Source: Clavulina sp. PMI_390 (Eukaryota > Basidiomycota > Agaricomycetes > Cantharellales > Hydnaceae). Taken from it: a DNA stretch of 64,000 bases. Location of the stretch: NCBI GenBank assembly GCA_015039315.1, contig WIDE01000046.1:184886-248885 (forward strand), given 5' to 3'. The position numbers were made by a program, and so were the translations under genes. The notes beneath the pieces are model-generated. The model was not told where the DNA came from and did no database searches. It saw nothing but the letters and a program-made list of their open reading frames with translations. This document shows positions 36,373-48,428 of the stretch, in pieces (the first letter of the stretch is position 1; every line of letters starts with the position of its first letter).

Positions 36373-39300
36373 TCAGGCTTCTCCCGTTCTTCCGCTGACA
36401 GCAGAATTCTCCTCGGTCTGACTACTTCCCTCGCTGGTTGGGGTTTCGGCTGAAAACACGAGCTCTAACCTCTCGACAACCTCACCACTCAACGGGCGCT
36501 CCGCAGGATCATGCGCCCACATGTCCTCAATCAATACCCAAAGCCGTGTCCCACGCCCCTCAAGTGGGGATAGGGGAGCAGTAACTTTGGGATGCTCCGG
36601 TCGTCCCTTGTTCAGCAAGCGTGTGAGGACCCCCTCCTCATTCGCGATATCGGAGAACGGTTTTTGACGAGACCAAGCGTAGAGGAATGTCATAGCGAGC
36701 GAGAAGATATCACTTTCTGTGCTGGTATGGAAGTGTTGTTCTATCTTTTGTCGAAGTTCGGGAGCCATGTAGCGATAGTGGCCACCTTCTTGAGATGCGC
36801 ACAGAGACTTCACTGTCGTAGTGTTATAGCACATGTGACTCAGGCCAAAATCACTGAGGTACGGGTGACCGGACCGCTCAACAAGCACATTTCCCTGAAG
36901 GCACCAGCGCACCAAACAAATCAGCTCAAGCTATGCAGGTGAAGATGGGATGCTTACAGGGTGCAAGTCTCCATGCACGACGTTCAAAGAGTGTAGATAT
37001 TCCACCCCGCGACTGATACCAAGAAACTAACCAGTTCACAGAAACGTAATGAGTGCCTGGAGTCAGACTCTCGATCAAGTTCCACGAAGATAGGCGTTTA
37101 GCAAGCTTACAATCCGTTGGAAGCGCCCTAGGTGCAATGGCTTTGCTCGTTCTTTGAAGATGTTGTCGAGCGATCCTCCCTCGACGAACTCCACGACGGT
37201 CATAGGAGGGGAGTCAGGGCTCGAATGACATATTCCAAGAAGCGGAAGAATATTCTCGTGATTCGCCTGTATGTGTATGAAAGCTTCAGATAACACACCC
37301 TGGGTGAGATGAGTCAGAAAACACCTTGTTTACAGATAAGATTCAGTTCGCACCTTGAAGATTTTTCTTCCCTGTCTACTGCTCCACTCCTTCTCTGTTA
37401 ACACTTGCACAACCTCACGAACCACTACGTGAAGATCCTTCAACTGGCCATGGTATACTGTCACTTGGCCTCCTCGCGCCAGAATGTCTCTTCTTTTGAA
37501 GACGACGCCAGGTACCGTGAGGCTCTTGGGAACATAGCAGACGTGAGAGCACACATCTTGGAGGAATTGCACAGTATTTGCATATGCAGAATATCCCCAT
37601 GGCTGGCTTTGCAGATCCTGGACATTACAGTGCGATGCTCAAGAGCGTCAGTCGGTTGTCATCATTACGAGAAGGCGCACTAACGTCATAGACTTGGTCA
37701 ACGAGGTTCACAATATCGGCGTGAGTCATCCGCGACAACATCGACCGAGACCGATTGAGCCTGAACCTTGTTAGAATTTCTGGAGGTATTGCAAGTTCAG
37801 GGTTTTGAACTGTCATTGATGTTGGTAGGGTAATCTCGCGGTCAAACCGATTCCATCCCTCTCTTACTAGGGTGAGTGAGGATGGTCATTGCGCATCAAA
37901 AGCCGGAGTCGAGAAATTAAAACTGATTACCTTGAGCCTCGGCAATACTATGAGAATGTGGAGGTGTTCCGGTAGGGTCAGGAGTGGGTTGGGGCTTAAT
38001 GCCACCCCATGCGGCCTCGAACTGCTTCAACACGTCCTGAATTCCTGGACGACGATGAGGGTCATGATCCCACATCTCATGCAGAAGTTTCCAGAGGAGA
38101 TCTTCCACTCTATTTGGGAGAGTAACCCGATTGGCAGTATGTGCAGGTCGTTTTGGCCGTTCACCATTTACGACGGCTATACAAACCTGCCACTCAAACT
38201 TAATGCTGGAAAATGGTCTTTCCCCCGACCATACATTGAAATATAGCATAGCAAGCGCGTAGATGTCACTCTCCCAAGCGGTGCGGAATCTTGTCTCAGG
38301 GCTGTCTGAGAGTTCTGGAGCTAGGAACCGAACCCTGCCGCCATCCTGTCGCTGCGTCCGCGTTCGAGAGACTTCGTGACGAATCCGACTCAGCCCAAAG
38401 TCACATATACAAGGGTCGCCATCTTCGTTGAGCAGAACATTTCCCTAGGAGCACTTTGTTAATTTGCGACGAGATGAGCTAACGGCAACCGGATCGCAAA
38501 CTCTATGCTTACAGGGTGAAGGTCGCCATGGATCACGGGTGGTTCAAGTGAGTGGAGATATTCGATCCCTTTACTGATGCCCAGAAGCTAATGGAACGAA
38601 GTTATGATATGACCATAGACATTCAAAGGAAAGTGATGACCAACTGACAATCGACCAAAATTCATTTTTATCGAGCAATTTTCCAGAATTTAGTAACCTC
38701 TGGAGTGAACCTCCGTTGATATACGGCACGACCGTAAGGGGAAGTGAATCACCGGTCTCATGATGAATTCCGAGGAACGGGAGAACGTTAGGATGATGTA
38801 GTCGGGACTGAGTGATGGCTTCACGATGCACCATCTGGGCCAACGTTTGTGAGACACATAAAGGTAGAACTTGAAACAAAGGGGCATATTACCTTGGCAT
38901 GTTCCCTGCCACCCGGCTTATCCCAATGTTTGCGAAGCCAAAGGTATTCGCGGATGACTACCCGTTGTCCACATCCTTCGCCCAGATAAAGAGTGCTCTC
39001 GCCGCCACGCCCTATCACCCGTGCCCTCGTGAAACTGACGTCGTGAAGCTTTAACGCAGTCGGGAGGGAGCTGAAGTAGTAGCAAAAATCTTGAAGGCAC
39101 CGAAGATATGTAGGACGCTCCTGAGGATGAATTTGAGTCTGTAGCTTCTGCGAGTCGGAGAGAACGTCAAATCAAATTTAGCTTTAAACCTCCCCAACAT
39201 ACATCGTAGATGAGGTCCAGGAGAGTTGTTTGCTCGTTTTGAGAGAGCTTCGAGACGTCGAGGTCCCCATCTAGCCACGAATGGTCGGACCAATACCAGG

Positions 39301-39642
39301 ATAGGCGGGGTGGTCGATTTCTCCAATATTCCATAGATGAGAGACCTTCCCCAGCTGAAAGGGGTTTTTGGTATGTCGAGGCGCCAAAAAAACTATCTGA
39401 ATAGACATTCTCTCCTTCCGGAGCGGATACATCAACGGGTTCGAGCTCGTCACCGTCTGAGTTCTAAACGTTCATATTCCAATCTGCATATCACCGCTGT
39501 GCTAAAGTTAGAGGCAACATACCTCCGCAATGATTTGGTCAAGGACGGTCGGTGCTTCAGTGGGTGGTTTGGAACTGGGAGAGGGTTTAGTCCCTAGAAA
39601 CAAGCGGCGCAGAGCCCTCCTAGCTGCTGAGAGTGAATCCAT
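36373..39642 (-). CDS. Tandem protein-kinase-like protein (two kinase domains, TKL-type)
   Basis: A single minus-strand gene that encodes two successive copies of a module (helical N-terminal part plus kinase). The start at 39642 gives MDSLSAARRALRRLFLG. Module 1: LSQNEQTTLLDLIYDV, then Gly-rich VIGRGGESTLYLG, VVIREY, VIHGDLHPGNVLL, CDFGLSRI, FLAPEL and WDHDPHRRP. The splice GCTCAAG|GTAATC (exon ends at 37931) to CCCTAG|TAAGAG (exon starts at 37866) continues in frame into EGWNRFDREI and module 2: NLVDQVYDV, ILARGGQVTVYHG, VVVREV, VVHGDLHP|GNVLV, SDFGLSHM, YMAPEL and WAHDPAERP. In both domains the VAIK lysine is Arg and the catalytic loop reads HGDLHPGN, so the usual HRD Arg and Lys are replaced; the DFG and the catalytic Asp remain. 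About twelve introns. Role unknown; signalling or a pseudokinase scaffold are both possible. Retention of the 64-nt linking intron would end the protein after module 1. Confidence 0.75.
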
Positions 39643-40456
39643 CAACTACTCGGCCTTTCCAGACTATTCAGGGGTCTTGCGCGGATTGATTGACTGTTCC
39701 TAAGGTTGCGTTTACGTGAATTGAGTGGTGGAGGGAGTTTAGAGTTCTCTTGAAAGGATACCCAATGGTACTGTGAATGGCTGCACAAAGTGGTTAATAT
39801 CTGGTTTGAAAGAGGGCGGGGAGTGAGTTCTGTTATATACCACAACAGCGGCGCCAGCACAGCTTTAGAGCACAGCAGTTTAGGGAACTAGACGCTGAGC
39901 GTTCTGAGCTACAAGTGGGTCCATTAAATTCGAACTTCTCTGGAAGACACTGGAAAATCGCACGAATAAGTGACGAGTATGAGGCTGTGCCCAGACTAAG
40001 ATCGTTTCTACTATTAGGCCGCCCAGCCTCAGCGCTAACCTGATTAAGAATTCAAGGATCGCGTCGATGCGACGAGGCGGCAGGTTTGCTATTTATCGTA
40101 ACGGGGTGCATGGTGGGAAGTGATTGTTCGGCATATGCTTCTGTTGCCAAAGAGCAGAGCTAGCCTCGCAGGACAAGGCACAAAGATCTGCCATACAGCG
40201 CCTCACAGAATCTGCTCAGCTGAGCGAGTGCGTCGTCGAGTCGCGGGACATCCCCAACTAGATCCCGCTACCCTCCTTTGATAATGAATTCCCCGCCCAT
40301 CCCATATTCAGACAGTTCCTTTTGTGCCACACAGCCAGTCATTTATCCCTGATACCGCGGGAAAGAGTCACGTGCTCCTTTGGACATTGTTCACCTCTTT
40401 GTGTGTGGCAGTTGCTCACGGCTTAGGGCGACGTCCAGCCTCCTGCAAACGCTGAC
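39643..40456. other. Divergent promoter region, kinase gene / Sds3-like gene
   Basis: 814 bp between two start codons transcribed away from each other. No ORF or RNA gene recognised. Confidence 0.45.
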
Positions 40457-43400
40457 ATGCGCTCACCAGCGTCCAGTGAGCCCCTTTCATCACCATCACC
40501 ATCTCCACCACCGCCCTCTCTGCCTCGTGCCACGTCCAGCGCACCCACAACGTCTCGCATGACGAACAACTCTGCTTCCGCCGGCGCGAGACCTGCCTCG
40601 ACGCTCTCTGCGCCTGGTCCTGCCTCATCCTCAAAAATGACCGCAGTGGCAGAGGACTCGAGCGACCTGTCTGATCTCACTGACGAGGATGACGGTCATA
40701 CCACGTCCCGCCTGCTGCGTCGGTCATCTTCCTCCAAGCCCAACTCGTCCACTGCTAAGCGCACTCGCCGGCGAGGTGGCATCATCCCTGAAAACATGTG
40801 GGACTGGGCATACAAGAAGAAGGCCAGCACCAGCCGCAGCGTCAGTGCCCAGCGCCGCGACTCCGATGTCAAGCAGGAAGAAGAGAGCGACGAGGACGAC
40901 GAGGATGAGGGTGATGATAATGATAACGGCGACGATGCCGCTGAAAACGATGTCGACCACGACGCCGACGATGACGATCATCACCCACAGAAGAACGGCT
41001 TCCGCACAGCCAACAATCTTCAAGACGATGACGAAGAAGAAGCGGAGGACGGCGAAGAGCCTTCCGAAACCCCAACCACTGTTCTCTTCTCCTCCTCTAC
41101 CACGCTCCGCAAATCATCCACCCCTGCTACCTCGCGACGCGACAGCAAATCCATCCCCGTCCCACCACCTCCGCCTGAAAGCGAAAGTGAAGGCGAGGAA
41201 GGTGAAGAGGAAGAGTCTCGCGAAGAAGGCGAAATCGACGAAAACTCAGACGCCGAGGAGCCTCCTGTCCCCACCTCCAAGCCATTCGCCCCTTCCAAAC
41301 GCAAGGTCATCCTTGATGAGGACGAGGATGAAGATCTGGAAGAGGGAGAAGAGCCCGCAGATGCCGACGATCTCGAAGACGAGACACCCAATATCTCTCG
41401 TGTTGTCGATGATGTTGACGAGGATGTTGATATCGAGGAAGAGGACGAAGAGGAAGAGGAGGATGAAGATGCAGCTCCTGCTGCCTCTACTGCACTGGGC
41501 ATCAACGGCAACGTTGAACATGGTGACGATGAGGACGAAGAGGATGATGATGATGCACATTCCCTCATTGCTGGCTCAGATGACGATAGCATCGACGTTG
41601 AGTGGGCCACTCAGGTTGAACCAACCCGGCCACATCCTGCCCAAGACGACTCCCCCGACTTTTCATTCCTTCCCCGTCGCTTCGCCATCGCTCGCACGCG
41701 CCTACTTGCTCGCCATGCTGCCGCTAAGCTCCGAGGCGAGGACGATGCAGATGAGCCAGCCGACGAGGATGAACTCGCGACGGCACGCAAGCTCGCCCAA
41801 GCAGAAGCCAACGTTCTCGCGACAACCACCCTCGCAGGCAATGCCCTTGCCCTCACGGACCAAGCTGTTGCTGCGGATACCTCGACTCTTCCTACTCCCG
41901 TTGACGATGAACCTGATACGGAGGCTCCGCTCGCTGCAGACGAAGATGTAGACGTGGAAATCGATGGCGAGCCGGAGGCCGAAGCCGAGGGTGACGACCC
42001 CGCTGCTGAAGACGAGGAAGAAGAAGAGGCGGACGTGCTGGAAGCGGACACTGACCTTCAACCTCCCCAGCGCGCCGAAGCCCTGGACATCCTTGCCGGC
42101 ATCGAAGTCAAGTTTGCTATCCTCCGCGAGCGCATTTACATCGATAAGATGGAAGAGATTGCTGCTGAAGAGGCTATGATCCTTAACGGCACTCACCCGG
42201 AACTACTTCACTTCCTTTCAACCCTGCAAGAGCGCAAGGAACGCCGAATCAAGCTTGCGTCAACCAGGAGGGATATGGACGAGGAGTGGATTCGGCGCAA
42301 GAGGAAGGCAGACGACGATGCGATCTGGAGCTGGTGGCGCGTTGAGAGGGAAGGCTTGATGGAAAACATGATTACGGAAACTAATGGCAAACGGCGCAAG
42401 CTCGAGCGCGAAAAGCGTACTCTCGATAACAGGGTGCCTGGTGAGTCCCTGCTTGACATGTTTGATTCGCCTCATGAGTGTCATGACTCACGCCCGTGCT
42501 CCTTAATTGTGCAGGCCGCCCTTATTTCCCTCTTGATACCCCGCTTCCTCCCATCCAGAGCGTGAAGCAGATCCTGAAAAAGCATCAGCGACCTACTGCA
42601 TCTGTGGAGTTCTCTACCCATCTCTCCCTGCCTGAACTCCCCCCGCTCGCCGAGATCGACGTAGTCTCAGATATTGAGAACATTCGCAGAACCAATCACC
42701 AGCGAATGTTTAATCAACAGCAGCTCCAGGAGCAGCAGCGCCAATTGCAACAACAGCAGCAGCAACACCATGCATCCATCATGCCACCGATGGGGTATCC
42801 TGCTCAAATGGACCCATTTGCTGGCGTTGGGCCTGAATATGCTATGATGGACGGTCCCCCGTATCCCAACAACATCCCCTCCCTTCCTCATCACCAGCCC
42901 CCTCCCTTTCCTGCTCCTTCTCCCTCAATCATGACCGGTAATCCTCCACAACACCGCCAGTCGCAGAGCAACGCACCATCTATGCGAGGGTATCGTAACT
43001 CGAATCCTCACCACCCGTCTCCTCCCGAACCTTATCACATTCCGTCTGGGATACCCCCTCCACCTGGTGCCATGCAGGATCGCGCATTTGCCACGTCCCC
43101 TGTGTCGTATGGGCATCAACAACAGCCATCTGCACCCATGCCACAAATGCCTCCTCGCAAGCGTTCGATGTCACCTCCCAGCCGTCATGCGAATCCCCCC
43201 GCACATCTCGGTGGAGGATGGGATGATGTCCCGCCACACATGGCATCACAGCATCCTAGTGGGAGCGGAAATTATCCGGCTCACCGAAAGAGCAAGTTGC
43301 CTCCTCGGGGTGATCTTGATGGTCCTGGTCTTCCTCCAATGCCCATGGACCCTCATCCCGATGATTGGTCGCATGGCCATGGAGGTCCTCCACCTCCCGT

Positions 43401-44511
43401 ACATAACCCTCCTTCCTCCCTCGTGAACTCGCTCTCTGCTCCTCCTGTTGACCGGCGTCGCGAGCTGCCTCTTCCCCGGAATATGCCCCGTCCACCGCTC
43501 GACCAATATCCTGTTATACCTGATGCGCTGGGGTTTGAGCGTGATAGGGAGAGGGAGCGAGAGCGAGATAGAGGTCGTCCGCCGCCGCCACCCCCTCCTG
43601 GGATGGGCGATTTCCCAAGCGACAGACCATATCTGCCCAGTCCAGCTGCCCTTGTGGGTGAAGGTGTACCATGGGATGTTCCGATGCGCGGACCTGGTGG
43701 GCCAGGACCTGGACCAGGGCCGGGATATTGGCATGGTGCGAATGGGAGTGGGTCGTCGGGGCGGAGAGATCGGGAGAGAATGGAACGGGAACAGGAACGT
43801 GATCGTGAAAGAGGTGACAGAGGTAGGGACAGAGATCGGGATCCTTATCGAGACGAGTTCCATATGAGTAGTGGTGGTGGCTTGCCTCCCCCACCTTCTC
43901 GGCCGTCATCCCAACCGCAATCCTCGGGTAATCGCCCTCCTTCCCCGACGCATTATCGCCCAACGCTACCACCTCCACCGGTAGGCGGTGGTAGTAGCTC
44001 GAGAAGAACCCCTCTGCCTCCTGCTAGTGGTCCGGGTGGGCCAGGCGGGAGTGGGAGTATGCTGCCTGCCTCGCCTGCCCTCTCTCATTCCTCACATACA
44101 TCCAAAAAGCACAGTATCAGTGGTGGTGGCGGAAGCTTGTCACCGCTGTACAATCGCCTCCCTACTCCTAGTGGCATGCGCAGTGGCTCGCCTCCTCCTG
44201 GGGCATCTCCTCCTTCCCTCCTTGCTCCTCGTCCTCACGCAGCGTCCGCCATCCCTCCTCCATTACCGCGCCCTAAATCCATTGGCGCTAGCTCTAGTGG
44301 AGGTGGAGGTCCTGCAGTCCCTCCCTATCCGCTTCCCCCTCTCTCCGGTTACTCGAATAGCTTGAACAATATGATGTTCTCTGGACCTACGGCTGCTGCG
44401 GGGAGCGGGAACAGTGCTCCGAACAGTGCGAGTCCGACACCTGGGCTGGGAACGCCTGGCATGGGTGTGAAGGCTAGTGGGAAACCACTGACCGCCTCTG
44501 GCGATGATTAG
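40457..44511 (+). CDS. Sds3-like subunit of a Sin3-type histone deacetylase complex (1326 aa)
   Basis: Predicted chromatin repressor subunit. Two exons, 40457-42440 and 42515-44511, with a summed length of 3981 nt divisible by three; the splice GTGCCTG|GTGAGT to GTGCAG|GCC rebuilds VPGRPYFPLD. The N-terminus is Ser/Pro-rich, followed by RRRGGIIPENMWDWAYKKK and very long acidic runs (about residues 140-540). The Sds3 region is about residues 545-660: FAILRERIYIDKMEEI, MILNGTHPELLHFLSTL, then KERRIKLASTRRDMDEEWI with WSWWRVERE. After it come poly-Gln (42715-42770), a Pro/Gly-rich tail and a charged RE/RD stretch (43530-43860). The two low-complexity halves around a short conserved core are typical of basidiomycete Sds3/Dep1-like proteins. 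The partner (Sin3) is inferred from the family. Confidence 0.82.
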
Positions 44512-45210
44512 GTGTGCATCGTGTTAGCAAACCAAAACACACAGGGTGTTTGTGGAGTGATAGATGGAGATGGTTGATTGATTGATTTCTTTACTATTTA
44601 ATGTAGCTTGTTGTACCCTCACGACTCTTCCTTTCTTTATTTTTTTTTTAGCTATGTGGTTGCCCTGCGCCCTAAGAACGCTACGACTTGTATTCCCCCA
44701 ATGTGTCTCGCTGTGTTCTTCAAAATTGTCATTTGTGCTCTCGTGCTGCAAAGCTTACCCATATTTTACCACCCTAATGACGAGCCCCTTGTGCATCATT
44801 GACTGATATCGATAAGTGTACCTCGTCGCGGGAATTGCAATGCTTTTTAGAGGAACAGAGTCGATTGATATTTGGGTTATGGGTATGCTACTACTTGTAC
44901 ATGAGACAACATTACTGTGATATGTGTGGGTGATGGGGGAGTTAACTGGGGATGATGACAGTTCAAATGCGAGGGGAGTTTCGTGATAGTGGGGGTGGGT
45001 GGGTGAAACATTGGGATATTGTGGGGTTGGTAATTTTTGGATGAGGACATGATAATTATACGAGTCGTAGCGGGTGCGGGGAGTAAAAGAGCGCGTAAAA
45101 AGAGAGAGCCCTATGAAGGGCAAATTTTGGTTTTTGAAGCAAACAGAAAGATTCCGGATAGATCAGCAGAGTTGTTGAGCAGATGGAGGGGGAAGGCGGT
45201 GAGGAGGCTC
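44512..45210. other. Convergent intergenic
   Basis: 3' flanks of the Sds3-like and DUF2828 genes. A T-run (44640-44648) and a GGGTGGGTGGG stretch near 44990 are the only notable strings. Confidence 0.4.
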
Positions 45211-47955
45211 TCAGTCGATGACCTTGAGCCCGTCATAACTCTTCTTTGACACGGCCTTGAGCATGACGTCCGTAGGGGTCATACCAGGTTTCTTCTCCAC
45301 GCCTGGGATTTCCACATCGTTGCCTTTCTCGTCCACAATGGCCATTTCCTCCAGCAGCTTGCGCATCTCCTCTTCATCAGAGTCCATGAACACCTTTAGG
45401 AGGTTCGCGCTCCAGCCACTAAGCAGAGCCGTACCAGGGGTATCTCCCAGAACGGGCTTGGAGGCGTTCGCATTCCCAGAGAGGTTCCAGTAGACGATCT
45501 CGGGTACGTCGTAGCCTGCCTTCTCGTATGCGATCTTGATGGCATCGTGGTCCGTTGTCCAAGTGGTAGATGCACCTTGGCGAGCTTCGTCGAACTGCAT
45601 GTCGGAGAACACGAAGAGGCGCTTGATCATGTCTTCTTTTGGAACCTTGTTCTTCACGGCCAGAGGGAGGATGAGCTTGAGGAAGACGGCCTGGAAGTCT
45701 GTGTTCATTCCCCACGAGGTACCGACCATGTGCTGCGCGACATTGACCAATCCGGCACTAGGATCGATAGAGACAATCTCGGGGCTCTCTGAGAAGGTGA
45801 TGAAGGTGTTTTGGAAGGGCGGCTTGGCGAGCTGAGAGACGATGATAGAGAGCGCTATCGCAGGGTAGATCGGCTGGGCGTACGCTTGCCTGCGCTTCGC
45901 TCCTGTGCCGCCGTAGTACGAAGCATACTCGATGCTACCCATCGAACCCGACACATCGCACAAAGCCATGCAGTTACCCAGAGCGGTAGTTCCATCAGCG
46001 GCAGCGCTGCGCAGCTTGTCCACAAGCGAGTTCCATTGTCCCTCGATGACCTTCTGCTCCATCTCTGCCTCGGGGTCACTCGAGTTAGAGTTGGAAGAGG
46101 ATAATGTGACGGCTTCGCCAAGGAGCTCATTGGGAAGCAGCGTTCCACCCGCAATGCTCTTCTTGCCCTTGGACACATCTTCGAGATACGCCTTGAACCG
46201 CGTCTCGTCGTGCTTGAAGAACAGCTTCTTGGTGTTACGCATGCAGACAGCAGGGACGCGCGAGTACTGGATACGACCCCACTGGTTCAGCCCCATGTAC
46301 GTCTCGGGCACGCCGATTTGGCGACGTAGAGGCGAGATGATCCAGCGTCGGTAGTACGAGCGGATGGTCATCGCGTCCGCTACAGGGAGCACTGCGTTCG
46401 GCGCAAGGGTGTTCCCAGCAGCCAGAGAAGGGAGCTTCAAGCCAGGCATCTCCCCGGCAACGAACAGCAGCTGTGAAATAGCCGTAGCTATGTTTGATGT
46501 GCGGTCGTGCGATGCACCAAGTGTAGGAGCCCATTTGCCTGCAAGGCCAATCTTGAACTTGGCCAGGATGCGCTCGTCATCGGTCATGGTCTCGATATTC
46601 GCCTCGAGGTGCTGGAGCGCACGGACATCCTCGGAGAGCTGCTTGGCAAACTGCCGAGCAACGGCGATGTACAGAGCGCGAAGCTTGGGTTCGGCGGACA
46701 AGCGAGTGACGAGCTGGTCATACTCCTTTTTGGCTGCTGTAGCCTTGAGCTCGGCAGGGGTCGGGGCTTTCTTCAGCTCAACACCCTGTTTTGCAGCTTC
46801 GGCAGCCAGGGCGGCTTTGCGCTCCTTCTTTGTGGGCAAGCGCTTGACTGGGGTATCGAGAGGAGGAAGACGCTCAGCAGTGCGTGAACCGCGAGGACGA
46901 CGGGATCGTTCGGAGGTGGTGATCTGCTTGAGCGAGAGCTCTTTGCGCTTGCTCTCCTCTTCATACGACCACCAAGGACGCTCCGAGTAGAGGGAGGTGA
47001 ATGTGGAGCTAGCGACACCAAGCTGCTCGGTCACACCGAGAGTGAGAATGTTGAGTAGGTCCTTGTAGTAGCCTAGAGGAGGAGCGGGGTGAGTGAAGGG
47101 TTCAAGGCAAATTATCAGACAAGATATAAACGTACCATGACTGTAACCCGGCAATTGGAGTTGTTCCTTCTCGACTTCCTCCCAATCCTCGTCCATCTTA
47201 TCCTCCTTGGCTGTTTCATCCTCTGTCGCGTTGTCCTTCTTTTGCTTTTTGGGAGGACGGTCGATGACCGGTTCAACGAGCATAGGAAGATTGGCGATGG
47301 CGGTGCGAGGGTGTTTCTTCCAGAGCCAGCCAAAGGCATGGTAGAACGTGTTCTTCTCGGATTTTCCGTCGTGGATGGAGCGAAGGCAAAAGATGAGGCG
47401 GAGCGTCAGTTCCGGGTTGGCAGCCCAGCTCTTGTGAAGGAGATTGTGCACATCTTGTGAAGGAGAAAGATAAAGCGTATCAGGATTGTGCCTCACCAGT
47501 GAGTGACGAGGAAGAGATAGACTTACCTGAACCCTCCATGTTGGGCGAAGCGGAGAAGACGTCAAGGGCGGGATCGAGGGTGGATTTGAAGGCAGGGGAC
47601 CCGTTGTCGGTCAACATCTTGTTACCCTCGGCTTTGAGAGCCTCCATGAAGGCATTCTTGGGGACCTGGGCCTGCTCCTTGGTGATCGTTGGGTCGGCAG
47701 CAGCGGCAGAGGGAGGGAGAATGACATCAAGGAAGTTGGCGTCCTGTAGTAGAGATCGATCGAGGTCAGTTATGTTCAGCAACGTCTACGATGGATAGGA
47801 CAACTCACGTAGAGCTCGGGGAGGGCAGGGAGTGTGACGATGTGGCTGGAATCGGAGAGCGAGGTCTTGGTGTGATTTGTGGTGGGGGCCTCGAATGGCT
47901 TGAAGGGCCCGCGCTCTGCCTTGGTCGTTGTGGACGCGGTGGTAGTGCTCGCCAT
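45211..47955 (-). CDS. DUF2828 / TROVE-like protein with C-terminal vWA domain
   Basis: Cytosolic protein of the DUF2828 family, which pairs an alpha-helical, Ro60/TROVE-like part with a von Willebrand A domain; the function in fungi is not established. The start at 47955 gives MASTTTASTTTKAERGPF. Exons 47955-47809 and 47743-47527 join to DVHNLLHKSWAANPELTLRLIFCLRSIHDGKSE..., and a further intron near 47130-47070 is removed at SHG|YYKDLLN. The middle has LDTPVKRLPTKKERKAALAAEAAK and the helical LRALYIAVARQFAKQL. The vWA MIDAS motif is ALCDVSGSMGS near 45940 (DxSxS), with FSDMQFDEA later. The C-terminus ends KSYDGLKVID. The long ORF call starting at 47565 reads through an intron; its first 30 residues are not real. 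Confidence is high for family, none for role. Confidence 0.85.
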
Positions 47956-48428
47956 TGTTTCGCTCGAGGACAACAACAGCTGGGTGGTCCTGCTACTACT
48001 ACGAGGGGATGAAGAGAAAGAGAGGGCGCGAGTCAAGTTTGTGAGGTTTTGTACTCGTCCAAGTCTTCGGTTCCTCAATTGAACGAGTTGACAGGAGGAC
48101 CACAGCCTCGAGGCCGACCCATACGACATGACTCGCTCTAGAATCATGGGGTAACGAGCAGCACTGCCTCTCAATTAGGGCTCATAAATTACTTCAAAGA
48201 AAAGAACGAAAGAATTAGGTGGGTATAACGATATATGGGACTGAAGCGGTGGGAGAGACTGTTTTGTGGGATGTGTTGGTCGTGTGTAGGGCCGGAAAAG
48301 ATGACTCCGAGTTGACTCGTGTTGCGGTCCAGCACAGCATTTAGGACCCATTTTTTCTGCGTGGGCAACCGCAGGACGAGGAGGGGTAGAAAAACAATGG
48401 ATACAAGATATATATAGCACACAGTCAT
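47956..48428. other. Intergenic between DUF2828 gene and eIF3f
   Basis: Holds the promoter of the DUF2828 gene and the 3' UTR of eIF3f. Open frames here are continuations of unspliced sequence. Confidence 0.4.

Noticed and set aside
41020..42051. Ser-rich minus-strand ORFs opposite the Sds3-like gene
   Set aside because: Antisense shadows of GAA/GAT-rich acidic runs.
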